Of a stretch of DNA of 64,000 nucleotides, positions 1-8,868 are shown piece after piece. Numbering within the stretch: the stretch's first letter is position 1; each line of letters starts with the position of its first letter. A program made the translations under genes and the position numbers. The DNA is taken from NCBI RefSeq assembly GCF_020178975.1, contig NZ_JAHXBU010000088.1, positions 248,001-312,000 on the forward strand, written 5' to 3'. The notes beneath the pieces were generated by a model. The model was not told the DNA's origin. It ran no database searches and was given only the letters and a program-made list of their open reading frames with translations. This stretch comes from Cesiribacter sp. SM1 (GTDB taxonomy: Bacteria > Bacteroidota > Bacteroidia > Cytophagales > Cyclobacteriaceae).

Positions 1-216
1 AGCGCCAAGCCAGTTGCTGTTAAAATGGACACCACCGGCTAATACATTCTTTTCAGCGTTTATGGTTAGTCCTGCTTCGAGGCCCAGCCCGGAATAGGTG
101 TTGCCAAAACTGCCCCTGTAGTCGGTGGTGCGACCTTTCAGGAAAATATCGAGTTGTGCGTAGCCCTGCAACTGCAGGCATAGCAGGCAAAACAGGCTGA
201 TAGCTATACTTTTCAT
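1..216 (-). CDS. Secreted or outer-membrane protein, N-terminal fragment
   Basis: The reading frame opens at an ATG at 216 and runs off the left window edge, giving about 72 residues. The first 21 residues form a typical signal peptide (Lys after Met, a hydrophobic core rich in Leu and Cys, then a small-residue cleavage site near GYAQ). The mature part begins with short alternating polar and hydrophobic stretches such as LDIFLKGRT and GLGLEAGLTI, which would suit beta strands of an outer-membrane protein. No family is recognisable from this fragment. It lies downstream of the NRAMP gene on the same strand, separated by 145 bases. Confidence 0.6.
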   Translation of the reverse strand, partial: MKSIAISLFCLLCLQLQGYAQLDIFLKGRTTDYRGSFGNTYSGLGLEAGLTINAEKNVLAGGVHFNSNWLGA

Positions 217-361
217 CCCGCTGATGCAGATTGAATTAAAATTACAAACAGCTAAATTTTAGCAAACAAAGGGTAAACCTATTGTTCCTGATCTGATAGG
301 CGAAAGTATTAAATTGCCTGATAGCTTGCACCAGTGTTTACACCAGCGGTTAACTATTTAT

Positions 362-1549
362 TTAAAACAACTGGGAGAGTTGGTAAAGCAGGGTATATCC
401 GCCCATCCATGTCATTAACAGCACTACCAGTATGCCAAAAACCGTGAGCCAGAGCGGATGCCTGTAGTCGCCCACGATTCTTTTATTATAAGCTGCAAGC
501 AGTATTGTTCCGAGGCTCAGGGGTAAAATCAATCCATTGAGTGCGCCTGCAAGGATCAGGAGTGCAACAGGCTTGCCAATGGTAATGAAGATAAGGGTGG
601 AGATAGCAATAAAACTTATGATAGCCCAATTTTCCCAACGCTCCAGCCGCTTGTTGAAAGACTTGATGAATGTTACTGAAGTATAGGCCGATCCAATAAT
701 TGAAGTAATGGCGGCAGATACCATTACAATACCAAACAATTTGTAGCCCGTGTTGCCTGCTGCCAGCCGGAAAACTGCAGCAGGTGGATTTTCCGGGTCA
801 AGCGTAAATCCCTGGCTTACCACTCCCAGCGCAGCCAGAAATAAAAAAATCCTGATTAGAGAGGCAATGCTGATGCCTGAAACAGCACTGCTTGTTACCT
901 GGGGCAAAGCATCTTTGCCTTTGATACCTGCGTCCAGCAGCCGGTGGCCACCAGCAAAGGTAATGTAGCCACCAACCGTGCCCCCAACAAGTGTAATGAT
1001 GGCAATAATGTCTATTTGCTCAGGCAGCACAGATCTCACCAGCGCTTCCTTGAGAGGTGGAGCAGAGGTAAAGGCCACATACATGATGAGCATGATCATC
1101 ATGAGTCCCATTAGCTGGGTAAATCGGTCCATCACTCTTTTTGCTTCGCGCAGCAGAAAAATGGCAATGGCAATACCGGCACCCAGTACTGCACCAAACT
1201 CGGGGCTTATGCCAAATAATACATTGAAACCCAGACCGGCACCGCCAACATTGCCAATGTTAAAGGCCAGTCCGCCCAGTACAATGAGTGCCGCAATAAA
1301 TATGCCCATGCCGGGCAATACCATATTGGCAATTTCCTGTGCACGTTTCTCCGATACGGCTATTACCCGCCACACATTCAGCTGCACACCAATATCCAGC
1401 ACAATAGAAACAAGAATAACAAAGCCAAAGCTGGCTGCAAGGGTTTGGGTAAAAACAGTGGTCTGGGTAAGAAAACCAGGGCCCACAGCAGAGGTTGCCA
1501 TCAGAAATGCAGCTCCAAGCAGCACGTTTAAGTTTTTCTTTGCTGCCAT
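362..1549 (-). CDS. NRAMP-family divalent metal transporter of the oxoprolinase operon
   Basis: This 395-residue integral membrane protein has about ten or eleven hydrophobic segments and resembles the NRAMP/YcsG group of proton-coupled metal ion transporters. The longer open frame reaches back to 1648, but the ATG at 1549 ([11 protein letters not shown]) is preferred because it overlaps the pxpA stop codon as ATGA and places the first membrane segment near the N-terminus. An early segment contains SAVGPGFLTQTT, which fits the conserved first transmembrane helix of NRAMP proteins. In Bacillus subtilis a homologous transporter gene, ycsG, sits next to the pxpA homologue ycsF, so the neighbourhood is conserved across phyla. 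The substrate cannot be read from the sequence. Metal ions are the family default, and import linked to oxoproline use is possible. Confidence 0.85.
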   Translation of the reverse strand: MAAKKNLNVLLGAAFLMATSAVGPGFLTQTTVFTQTLAASFGFVILVSIVLDIGVQLNVWRVIAVSEKRAQEIANMVLPGMGIFIAALIVLGGLAFNIGNVGGAGLGFNVLFGISPEFGAVLGAGIAIAIFLLREAKRVMDRFTQLMGLMMIMLIMYVAFTSAPPLKEALVRSVLPEQIDIIAIITLVGGTVGGYITFAGGHRLLDAGIKGKDALPQVTSSAVSGISIASLIRIFLFLAALGVVSQGFTLDPENPPAAVFRLAAGNTGYKLFGIVMVSAAITSIIGSAYTSVTFIKSFNKRLERWENWAIISFIAISTLIFITIGKPVALLILAGALNGLILPLSLGTILLAAYNKRIVGDYRHPLWLTVFGILVVLLMTWMGGYTLLYQLSQLF

Positions 1550-2316
1550 CAGTCTTCTATCGCTTTTATTTCGATGCCGGCTTCCTGTAGTTTCTGGTAA
1601 ATATTTTGAGCAAATTCCAGTGCATGGGGTCCGTCGCCATGTATGCAAACTGTATCTGGCTGCAGCTGGTACTGTGTGCCCTGCAGCGTAGTAACTTTAT
1701 TGTGCCTGACCATTTCCAGTACCTGATTAGCCGCTGCCTCCGGAGCGGTAATCAGGGCGTCAGGCTGGCTCCTGGGGGTAAGGGTGCCATCCTGCTGGTA
1801 GCTGCGGTCTGCAAATACCTCCTGGGCTGTTCTAAGCCCGGCACGCCTGCCGGCATCTATAAGCCTACTGCCTGCCAGTCCGTACAGTACCAGTGCCGGA
1901 TCTGTTTTGTACACAGCCTCGGCAATGGCTTCTGCAATTCTGCTGTTAACAGCAGCCATGTTGTAGAGGGCACCATGCGGTTTTACATGCCGGAGTGCAG
2001 CTCCTTCGGCGCGGGTAAAAGCCATCAGGGCTCCTACCTGGTAGAGCACAAACTCATAGACTTCCTCTGGTTTAACAGCCATTTCTCTTCGGCCAAAACC
2101 CTGCAGATCGGGCAGGCCCGGATGGGCACCTACAGCCACACCATTTGCAATCGCCATGCCTACTGTTTTTCTCATCACAGCCGGGTCGCCAGCATGAAAG
2201 CCGCAGGCAATATTTGCAGAAGAAACATACTGGAGCAATGCCTCATCATTTCCGATGGTAAAGTTGCCAAAACTCTCACCCATGTCACAGTTAAGGTCTA
2301 TAGACAAGCTGCTCAT
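1549..2316 (-). CDS. pxpA: 5-oxoprolinase subunit A (LamB/YcsF family)
   Basis: This 255-residue cytoplasmic protein opens with the family signature [12 protein letters not shown] and continues with [13 protein letters not shown]. PxpA is one of three subunits of the bacterial ATP-dependent 5-oxoprolinase, which hydrolyses pyroglutamate (5-oxoproline), a damage product of glutamate and glutamine, to glutamate. Its start codon overlaps the stop of pxpC and its stop overlaps the start of the NRAMP gene, each as ATGA, so the four genes are very likely translated in series from one mRNA. Length and motifs match the family. I see no missing conserved element. Confidence 0.95.
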   Translation of the reverse strand: MSSLSIDLNCDMGESFGNFTIGNDEALLQYVSSANIACGFHAGDPAVMRKTVGMAIANGVAVGAHPGLPDLQGFGRREMAVKPEEVYEFVLYQVGALMAFTRAEGAALRHVKPHGALYNMAAVNSRIAEAIAEAVYKTDPALVLYGLAGSRLIDAGRRAGLRTAQEVFADRSYQQDGTLTPRSQPDALITAPEAAANQVLEMVRHNKVTTLQGTQYQLQPDTVCIHGDGPHALEFAQNIYQKLQEAGIEIKAIED

Positions 2317-3323
2317 ACCGGCTGGTTTAGTTTAAGATGAATGGCCATTCTTAGCAGCTCAAGCTTATTTCCCTGTTCTGAAAGCAGCTGGTGCGCATCG
2401 GCTAATGTTGTTTCTTTAAAATAGATATTTTTTCCTGCCTGTGTCTGCACCAGTGGAGAAAAATCTGCAGAAATAACATTTGCGATGCGGGGATATCCGC
2501 CGGTGGTCTGGTGGTCGGCTGTAAGTATGATAGGGTTGCCACTGCCTGGTACCTGTACCGTACCGAAAGTGACTGCACTGGAAAGAATCTCTGCGGGTCT
2601 GCTTAAGCTAAGTTCCGGCCCCTGCAGCTGGTAGCCCATGCGGTTCGACCGGGCCGATACTTTAAAAGGCTCATTTAGTAAAGCATCCTGGCTGGCTTTG
2701 CTGAAGAGCTGCCATTCCGGTCCCCTGATGAATCTGATCACTGGGTTTTCGTCGTAAGCCGGCAGCAGCTGCGGATCAGGTGCCCAGTGAGCTTCCACTA
2801 CATGGTTGCCGCTTCCCAGCCTGTAGATAGAATTTAAAAGGGGAAGTATTTCTTTAGCAGTGTTGCATTCCAGCACATCATTTTTCATCAATGCCCTGCC
2901 CTTATAACCACCAAACCTGGCAGCCAGGTAGGTAGAGTAGCTTTCCAATACCTTAGGAATGTTAAAACCACCTGCAACAGCCAGGTAGGTGAAGCATCCG
3001 CTGCGGGGCGCCCCGAAAGACAGTGTGCTGCCTTTTGGCACCCATATAGGACGCCACATTTTTACGGCAACACCATCAAGCATGGGCGATAAATCTGCCC
3101 CGCTTAATGCAATCAGGTAGCTGTTCTCAAAGTAGAGTTCGGGACCCTTCATGCATATTTCCAGGCAGGCTTCCTCCATGTTGTTGCCTGTTAGCAGGTT
3201 GGCTATTTTACAGGCATCTAAATCCATGGCCCCGCTCGTTATGATGCCATCTTTTTTGTATTGGTGGCGGCCGGCATCCTGTATGGTACAGAGCAAGCCG
3301 GGGCTTATGACTTTAATGCTCAT
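2313..3323 (-). CDS. pxpC: 5-oxoprolinase subunit C (biotin-dependent carboxylase-like/KipA family)
   Basis: This 336-residue protein belongs to the allophanate hydrolase subunit 2/KipA family. Visible family signatures are the N-terminal [14 protein letters not shown], the central [12 protein letters not shown] and the C-terminal [13 protein letters not shown]. Together with PxpA and PxpB it forms the 5-oxoprolinase that opens the pyroglutamate ring. The open frame extends to 3347, but the ATG at 3323 is chosen because an AAAGGAG ribosome-binding sequence sits just upstream, inside the end of pxpB, and the protein then starts where the family normally starts. The gene overlaps pxpB by 11 bases and pxpA by 4, which supports translational coupling. 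Confidence 0.93.
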   Translation of the reverse strand: MSIKVISPGLLCTIQDAGRHQYKKDGIITSGAMDLDACKIANLLTGNNMEEACLEICMKGPELYFENSYLIALSGADLSPMLDGVAVKMWRPIWVPKGSTLSFGAPRSGCFTYLAVAGGFNIPKVLESYSTYLAARFGGYKGRALMKNDVLECNTAKEILPLLNSIYRLGSGNHVVEAHWAPDPQLLPAYDENPVIRFIRGPEWQLFSKASQDALLNEPFKVSARSNRMGYQLQGPELSLSRPAEILSSAVTFGTVQVPGSGNPIILTADHQTTGGYPRIANVISADFSPLVQTQAGKNIYFKETTLADAHQLLSEQGNKLELLRMAIHLKLNQPV

Positions 3324-4065
3324 GCCTGCTCCTTTCCATTCGTTCATAATCTTTTGCGGAAACAGGCATAAACCTTAACCTGTCGCCTGCCTGTAAAAGG
3401 CTGGGAGGCTGCTTACAGTAACCAAAAAGCGTTATTGGGGTACGGCCAATTAACTGCCAGCCACCCGGCGTTGATATAGGGTAAATGCCAGTCTGCAGGC
3501 CGGCAATGCCCACGGATCCGGCCGGTACGCTGGAGCGTGGAGCTGCTTTGCGGGGGCAGGCAATTTTCTTACTTAATCCTCCCAGGTAGGGAAAGCCGGG
3601 AGCAAAGCCAATCATATAAACCGTGTACTCCTGCTGACTGTGAATGGCAATTACTTCTTCCGGACTTATGTTGTGATGAGCAGCCACAATATCCAGGTCT
3701 GGTCCAAAGCTACCGCCATAGCATACCGGTATTTCTACCAGTCGTCCGGGCATTGGTGCGATATTTTCCAGCTTTGCAGCCAGGCTGGCCAGGTGCCTGT
3801 AAAGCACATCGTATGGATCCTCACTGCCGCCATTACCTATGAGCAGGGGAGCGTAGTATATGGTAAGGGTTGTATAAGCGGGCACCCACTCAACAATGCC
3901 CGCCAGAGTGTTTTTCTCCAGCAGGGCTGCAAAAGCCTGTATTTTAAGGTGCACTTCCGGGCTTATTTGTTCACCAAACTGCAGCACCATAGCAGTATCG
4001 CCAAGAGGGAAGTGTTTGAATGTAGCTTCGGCAGCTTCGGATACATGTAACGGCTGATATTCCAA
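3313..4065 (-). CDS. pxpB: 5-oxoprolinase subunit B (KipI/allophanate hydrolase subunit 1 family)
   Basis: This 250-residue protein carries two conserved KipI-family blocks, GFAPGFPYLGGL near residue 150 and STPGGWQLIGRTP near residue 200. It is the first gene of the four-gene oxoprolinase operon and therefore probably carries the promoter upstream of 4065. PxpB and PxpC together act on 5-oxoproline, with PxpA completing the enzyme. In Bacillus the homologue KipI was first described as an inhibitor of the sporulation kinase KinA. That role is not expected in a Bacteroidota cell. Confidence 0.93.
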   Translation of the reverse strand: MEYQPLHVSEAAEATFKHFPLGDTAMVLQFGEQISPEVHLKIQAFAALLEKNTLAGIVEWVPAYTTLTIYYAPLLIGNGGSEDPYDVLYRHLASLAAKLENIAPMPGRLVEIPVCYGGSFGPDLDIVAAHHNISPEEVIAIHSQQEYTVYMIGFAPGFPYLGGLSKKIACPRKAAPRSSVPAGSVGIAGLQTGIYPISTPGGWQLIGRTPITLFGYCKQPPSLLQAGDRLRFMPVSAKDYERMERSRHEH

Positions 4066-4151
4066 TTCTTTTTTCTGAAAATCACCAATCCAGATCTACG
4101 CATTCATCATAAATGCATCTATACAACCCTTCCTTCGGTAAGAGGTTTGAT

Positions 4152-4159
4152 GTTTAAAC
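4152..4159. promoter_or_regulatory. Possible GntR/HutC-type operator core between pxpB and the sugar isomerase gene
   Basis: The palindrome GTTTAAAC lies in the 229-base region between the divergent pxpB and sugar isomerase genes. It fits the GT-N-TA-N-AC core described for HutC-type GntR regulators. Its flanks are not symmetric and an 8-base palindrome occurs often by chance, so this is only a weak candidate. Confidence 0.15.
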
Positions 4160-4294
4160 TGTTTTCCTTGCAGAAGCTATTGAGCCATTAATAAAGCACT
4201 TTTTTTCAACTGTGCATTTAGCCCCGGCTATGTTATAAAATTACTATTTTTAAGGAGTAGCAAAGACTTTCTTCAACATAGCAATCTAGAAACC

Positions 4295-5419
4295 ATGAAT
4301 AACCCAATCTGGATCATGACTTCGGCGTTCAACGAGCTAAGCCTGGAGGAGGTGATCAAAAAAGCACAGGAAGTAGGGGTGCAGGGGCTCGATTTATGCG
4401 TGTTTCGCAGAGATGGTACCCGCAACGACTTTGTAGCCACCCACCTGGATTATGAGCAGTTTGGGCTGGAAGATGCAAAAGTGCTGCTGGAAACCTTTAA
4501 CAAAGCCCGCTTAAGGCTTTCTGTTGGTGCATTTGATAATCTTATTGGCGGAGACCCGGAGCAAAGGCTGAAAAACCAGAACCATTTGCTCGCCCTCATC
4601 CGCATTGCACACCTGCTGGGTGGAGATGCCAATGATGTGAAGGTAGGTACATTTGTAGGTTACAACCACGAGCTGGGCAAGCAGGAGGGAGGCTTTCAGA
4701 AAAACCTGGAGGAGTATGCAAGGGTTTTCAGTCCTATTATCAAATATGCAGAAGATCTTGGCGTAACTGTTTTATATGAGAACTGCCCTATGGAAGGCTG
4801 GCGTTCTGCAGCCTACACAGAAACCTTCAATAACTTAAGTGGTGTACTGGCTGCCCGTAAGCTGATGTATGAGCTGATTCCCAGTAAAGCACATGGCGAA
4901 ATTTATGACCCATCGCATGATGTATGGCAGCATGTTAACCCCAGCGAGGTAATAGAACACACAGATATGAGCCGGTTGCACCGCATACATGTAAAGGCCA
5001 CCAGGAAAAAGAATAATGTGTACTGGGGAAATATGTACCCCATGCAGCAGGTAGAAAGGGAACTGGCCAATCGTGCAGCTGTGCCTGTTCCTGCAAATGA
5101 ATGGGACCGGCATAACTACGAAGCCATGCTGCCAGGTTTTGGTGGCTCCGACAGCATGGACTGGCGCGCCTTTGCAGATACCCTGAAACAGAAGGGATTC
5201 AAAGGTCCTTTTGAAATTGAAAATGAAGCAGCCTTATCAAAGGGTACCGGCAATATGGCAGCTATTGTGCAGGGCATGAAAGCGACTACGCTTTACCTGG
5301 CTCCCATGCTCTGGAGTCTTGGCCCCGATGGGTACCAGTACAATACCGCAGGTTTTCAGGAGCTGAAGCAGCTTACAGTTAAAGATATTCCGCCTGTGAC
5401 AATGAAAGATCTGGTATAG
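4295..5419 (+). CDS. Sugar phosphate isomerase/epimerase family protein (xylose isomerase-like TIM barrel)
   Basis: This 374-residue protein has the pattern of the AP endonuclease 2/xylose isomerase-like TIM barrel. Metal-ligand candidates appear in family positions: a Glu in TVLYENCPMEG, the Asp/His pair in YDPSHDVWQ, the His in RIHVKATRK and a late Glu in FEIENEA. There is no signal peptide, so it is cytoplasmic. It is transcribed away from the oxoprolinase operon and followed by a strong terminator, so it is probably monocistronic. Substrate cannot be deduced. Members of this family interconvert sugars, sugar phosphates or inositol derivatives. Confidence 0.85.
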   Translation: MNNPIWIMTSAFNELSLEEVIKKAQEVGVQGLDLCVFRRDGTRNDFVATHLDYEQFGLEDAKVLLETFNKARLRLSVGAFDNLIGGDPEQRLKNQNHLLALIRIAHLLGGDANDVKVGTFVGYNHELGKQEGGFQKNLEEYARVFSPIIKYAEDLGVTVLYENCPMEGWRSAAYTETFNNLSGVLAARKLMYELIPSKAHGEIYDPSHDVWQHVNPSEVIEHTDMSRLHRIHVKATRKKNNVYWGNMYPMQQVERELANRAAVPVPANEWDRHNYEAMLPGFGGSDSMDWRAFADTLKQKGFKGPFEIENEAALSKGTGNMAAIVQGMKATTLYLAPMLWSLGPDGYQYNTAGFQELKQLTVKDIPPVTMKDLV

Positions 5420-5473
5420 CCTGGCACGGAAGCAATGCACAGGCAGGTGAAGGAATAACTAAAACCGCTATAG

Positions 5474-5509
5474 TGCCTTCCTTATCAAATAAGGAAGGCA
5501 TGGTTTTTT
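5474..5509 (+). terminator. Rho-independent terminator of the sugar isomerase gene
   Basis: A perfect 11-base-pair stem (TGCCTTCCTTA paired with TAAGGAAGGCA, loop of 5) is followed by TGG and a run of T. It ends transcription from the plus strand ahead of the convergent barrel gene. Confidence 0.85.
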
Positions 5510-5558
5510 ACCATGCCTGACCTCTGCTCATACTAGAAAGAATAAGATGACTCATCTG

Positions 5559-6710
5559 CTAGTTTGTGTGAAACATAGGCGATGAGTTAGTTTCGCCGGC
5601 TTTTGCCTTTCCTTTTATCCGGTATTGTATGCCCAGGTTAATGAGGTAATCTGCAAAGGCGGCATCACCGTGGCGGGAGGTTCCGGTAAGCCTTTCGGCC
5701 TCCTGGTCTGTTACGCTTTGAGGTCTGTTCCTGTGTATGGCAACAGGTACGGAAAGACTAAAAGAAATATCCTTTTTCTGGTAGTTGATACCAGGCTCAA
5801 CAGAAGTAACAGTGCCGGGGCGTCTGAAGCCGGCACTTCCGCCTAACAGGTCTCTTACAGGAACCCCTTCATGCCTGGCACCTAAAGAAGCACCCAGGCC
5901 AGAGTTGCCCAGGCCATAGTTTACACCGGCACGCAGTGCATACTGATCGGGTACCGACATAATTGCTTCATTTTGCAAAACAGGGCTAAGGGTTTCCCTG
6001 AATGTACGTACACCGTTAGCTTCTCTCGGGTTTAGCAGGTAAAAGCCACTGCCATAGGCAAACACCCTGTTGGCAAGTTGCCGGTACATTTGTATTTCGG
6101 CAGAAAAGCCAAAGCCCCCGTCACCAGGCTGTATTGATTGATCAACCGGCCTAACCTGCGGTTCTCCCTGTGGGCCAACATTATAAAATATATCGGTGGC
6201 CTGGTAGTTACCAGTTGGTAATTTTATGCCTAAGCCCACTGCCAGGTTGCCTTTTGTATTTTTGTCTGGAGATATAAGCCAGTAACCAGCTCCCAGCCTC
6301 ACATCGGCAATGCCTCTTGAAAACGTAGTGTTTCTGCTTGTTCGGCCATGCTCGTAAAGAGAAGATCGTTCATTCAGCACCAGTGGAAGCGATAGATAAG
6401 CAAAAGCCCTGTTGCTCATACCATAAGTTAAGCTAAAGTCCCATGCGTGTGAATGGTTTATAACCTCCGTATTATTAGCAATTCGGTCGGGTTCTTCATG
6501 TGTTCCCCTGAAGTGGCGAAATGACTTGAAATACCTGTAGTTACTACCCAGCTGCCAGTCTCCTTTGGCTAGTATTGCTGAGCTTAGGGTGTTTCCGTTG
6601 CAGGAAGAGAAATGCCTGATGGCTACACAGCCCTGAGCATCTGCCCGATGGCTGTTAAAGAGAGTCAGCAGCACCGCTGCCACAACTGCGGTTTTAAAAA
6701 CAAGCTTCAT
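5559..6710 (-). CDS. Outer-membrane beta-barrel protein, transporter-like
   Basis: This 383-residue protein starts with a signal peptide (MKLVFKTAVVAAVLLTL..., cleavage near ADAQ) and then shows many short amphipathic strands ending in aromatic residues, for example AFAYLSLPLVL, NLAVGLGIKLPTGNY and FAYGSGFYLL. It resembles the family of putative outer-membrane transporters first named after the MetA pathway of phenol degradation, but that link is by general appearance only. The last residues lack the final aromatic typical of classical porins. It stands alone on the minus strand, with a 0.5 kb upstream region shared with the divergent TolC gene. Function unknown. Confidence 0.65.
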   Translation of the reverse strand: MKLVFKTAVVAAVLLTLFNSHRADAQGCVAIRHFSSCNGNTLSSAILAKGDWQLGSNYRYFKSFRHFRGTHEEPDRIANNTEVINHSHAWDFSLTYGMSNRAFAYLSLPLVLNERSSLYEHGRTSRNTTFSRGIADVRLGAGYWLISPDKNTKGNLAVGLGIKLPTGNYQATDIFYNVGPQGEPQVRPVDQSIQPGDGGFGFSAEIQMYRQLANRVFAYGSGFYLLNPREANGVRTFRETLSPVLQNEAIMSVPDQYALRAGVNYGLGNSGLGASLGARHEGVPVRDLLGGSAGFRRPGTVTSVEPGINYQKKDISFSLSVPVAIHRNRPQSVTDQEAERLTGTSRHGDAAFADYLINLGIQYRIKGKAKAGETNSSPMFHTN

Positions 6711-7231
6711 ATGAATAAAAATGGTTGGTTGGTAAACTGCTAAGTATGTTAAACAGAAGCTAGCTTAAATACACTTCCTCTAATCCAACAGCTCGTATAG
6801 AAATAGCTAAATGAAATATAAATAAATTATAATTATATTTTGAAATAATCTAGTACTTTTCTTTGAAACAGGAACATCTGCTAACAAAACTAGTCTGACT
6901 ATTCCTAACAAGGGTATACACCAGTGCATGTACAAATCAATCGCCCTGGCCAGGGTGAACGTTAGTGGAGCGATTAAGCTTTCGCTTCGGGGTGTTTCTT
7001 CTTTCTTGCCTGATCGGGCATTTAAGCATTAAAAGCAACATTATAGCTATCCAGACTCAAAGCATCTTCCTGACAGAACGAGCGGGAACATGTGCCATAT
7101 CATGTGCTTTATAGCAGGGAGGCGTAGGCAGATATCATGTATATAGATTCCAGCAGACGGTAAGCTGCTTTTTTTATTCATATACAGCAATTTTTGCGTA
7201 TAAAACCGATGACATTTTTTAAGAATATTTT
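6711..7231. other. Divergent intergenic region without a gene
   Basis: This stretch separates the barrel gene from the orphan TolC gene. It has no open frame with protein-like composition and is AT-rich in the half nearest the barrel gene. A sequence GTATACAC at 6914-6921 loosely fits a GntR/HutC core, but its flanks are not symmetric. Nothing else stands out. Confidence 0.5.
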
Positions 7232-7265
7232 AACTTGTCTACACAAGTTGCGTACAATATTTTTG
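7232..7265 (+). promoter_or_regulatory. Promoter of the TolC gene with overlapping palindromic operator
   Basis: A perfect Bacteroidota -7 element, TATTTTTG at 7258-7265, is preceded by TTG at 7235-7237 with a 20-base spacer. Overlapping the -33 region is an 18-base inverted repeat, AACTTG-TCTACA-CAAGTT (7232-7249), whose centre reads GT-C-TA-C-AC, the operator core known for HutC-type GntR regulators. A regulator of that class is encoded 119 bases after the TolC gene. Repression of this promoter by that regulator is inferred from site position and neighbour identity. Confidence 0.6.
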
Positions 7266-7291
7266 TCCCCAGTTGTAGTATTAAAGCCGGT

Positions 7292-8749
7292 ATGAACAAA
7301 TTTGTAGGTCTGTTATTTTGCACTTGTCTTAGCACTTTTACTCTTTTTGCACAAAACACCAGTCTCCGTAATAGCTTTACACTTTACGAGCTGATTGCAT
7401 TAGCTAAAGACCAGTCGCCGGCGGCGCTGCAGGCCCAGACAATTAAAGAAAACCGCTACTGGCAGTACAAAACTTACCAGTCTAATTATATGCCGCAGCT
7501 GGTACTTAACGGTAGTAATGAGTTTAGCCGTGAGGTAGTGGCCACCAGGCAAAACGACGGTACGTACGCCTTTCCACAGGTAAACCAGAACTTAAGTTCA
7601 CTGGCGCTTTCGCTGGAGCAGCAGGTTGGTTTTACCGGGAGCCGTATTTTTCTAAGCTCCAGCCTTAACCGCTTCGATAACTTTTATAACAATACTGCTT
7701 TCTTTAGCGGAAACCCTGCTTTTATAGGCTTAAGCCAGCCACTGTTTTTCTTCAACGGCTTGAAGTGGGATAAAAAAATTGCTCCCCTTCAGTACGAGGA
7801 ATCCAAGCGCGAGTATGTAGAGGCAATGGAACAGATAGCAGTAAGCGTAACAGACTTGTTCTTTGATCTGCTGATTTCGCAGGCAAGCCTGGATATAGCC
7901 AAAAAGAACCTGGCAAGTAACGAAGACCTTTACCAGATGGCCCAGGACAGAGCGGCTAATTCAAATGGAAATGAAAATGAACTGTTGCAGCTGGAGCTCA
8001 CAGTAATGCGGGCCAGGCAGCAGGTTGCAAAAGCAGAGCTCGATCTGGAAACTAATACACTACGGCTTAAGGCTTACATAGGCATATCAGACGATGAACC
8101 ACTTTCGTTGGTACAGCCCAGTGTTATTCCTGAATTTAAAGTAGATACTGAAGTTGCCCTTGCACAAGCACATAAAAACAGAAGGGCCTCTGTAGCCTTT
8201 GAACGCAGAAAGCTGGAAGCAGCAAAAGGTGTTGCCTGGGCGAAAGGCAGTGGTGGGCTGGATGCTAACATCGAAGCCACTTTTGGCCTCACTAATCGCG
8301 GCGATGTGCTGACAGAAGTGTACAATGCCCCGGACGATCAGCAGGCAGTCATGATCAATTTCAGTGTACCTGTTATGGACTGGGGCCGCCAGAAATCGCG
8401 ATACAAAACAGCAGAAGCAAACCAGAGGTTAACGGATTACACAGTTGAGCAGGACCAGATAAACTTTGAACAGGAGGTAATTACCCATGTGCGTATGTTC
8501 AGTATGCGCAAACAGCAGGTAACAATAGCAAAGAAAAGCGATGAAATTGCCCAGAAGCGTTATGCTATTGCACAAAGAAGGTATGTGCTGGGAGAAATAA
8601 GCATTACAGACCTGAATATTGCCATGCAGGAGAAGGACGAAGCCAAGAGAAGTTATATAGCATCATTGGAGGAATTCTGGAAAGCCTATTACCAGTTGCG
8701 CAAGCTAACCCTGTATGATTTTGAGCATAACATCAGCATCGTTTTATAA
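7292..8749 (+). CDS. TolC-family outer-membrane efflux protein
   Basis: This 485-residue protein starts with a signal peptide and the predicted mature part begins after LFAQ. It has the two-fold repeated coiled-coil and strand pattern of TolC channels, with long helical stretches such as LDIAKKNLASNEDLYQMAQ in the first half and AQKRYAIAQRRYVLGEISI in the second. The frame extends upstream to 7235, but the ATG at 7292 gives a clean signal peptide and lies about 20 bases after the predicted transcription start. No membrane-fusion or inner-membrane pump gene is adjacent, so its partner must be elsewhere. It is followed by a GntR-type regulator in the same orientation. Confidence 0.88.
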   Translation: MNKFVGLLFCTCLSTFTLFAQNTSLRNSFTLYELIALAKDQSPAALQAQTIKENRYWQYKTYQSNYMPQLVLNGSNEFSREVVATRQNDGTYAFPQVNQNLSSLALSLEQQVGFTGSRIFLSSSLNRFDNFYNNTAFFSGNPAFIGLSQPLFFFNGLKWDKKIAPLQYEESKREYVEAMEQIAVSVTDLFFDLLISQASLDIAKKNLASNEDLYQMAQDRAANSNGNENELLQLELTVMRARQQVAKAELDLETNTLRLKAYIGISDDEPLSLVQPSVIPEFKVDTEVALAQAHKNRRASVAFERRKLEAAKGVAWAKGSGGLDANIEATFGLTNRGDVLTEVYNAPDDQQAVMINFSVPVMDWGRQKSRYKTAEANQRLTDYTVEQDQINFEQEVITHVRMFSMRKQQVTIAKKSDEIAQKRYAIAQRRYVLGEISITDLNIAMQEKDEAKRSYIASLEEFWKAYYQLRKLTLYDFEHNISIVL

Positions 8750-8844
8750 AGATTTCACTGAGTGTGAGCAACCTATGTAAGGTTAGTTAAGAGGGGTACC
8801 CTCATAGCAGCTTTTAAGATTTCTTTCTATTCTAATTACCGGCC

Positions 8845-8856
8845 CCTTAGTTAAGG
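8845..8856. promoter_or_regulatory. Small inverted repeat just before the GntR gene
   Basis: CCTTA-GT-TAAGG ends 12 bases before the gntR start codon. The core TTAGTTAAG also occurs at 8783-8791. A site so close to the start of a regulator gene could serve autoregulation, but there is no direct proof. Confidence 0.3.
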
Positions 8857-8868
8857 TAAATCATTTAT

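Noticed and set aside
978-2340. Plus-strand open frames opposite the NRAMP and pxpA genes
   Set aside because: They overlap clear conserved genes on the minus strand completely and have odd composition, rich in Met and Ser or Cys. They are shadows.
4303-4312. CCCAATCTGG, similar to the susC motif, near the start of the sugar isomerase gene
   Set aside because: It lies within the coding sequence (encoding PIW), lacks the CATCC part of the motif and is probably chance.
6914-6921. GTATACAC, fitting the GntR/HutC core, in the barrel/TolC gap
   Set aside because: The flanks lack symmetry and it lies far from either gene start. The site at 7232-7249 is much better.
8783-8855. Two copies of TTAGTTAAG before the gntR gene as a direct-repeat operator pair
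   Set aside because: The spacing of 64 bases is not a whole-turn arrangement with other symmetric features, and the first copy lacks the palindromic context. Only the copy next to the gene was kept as a weak site.
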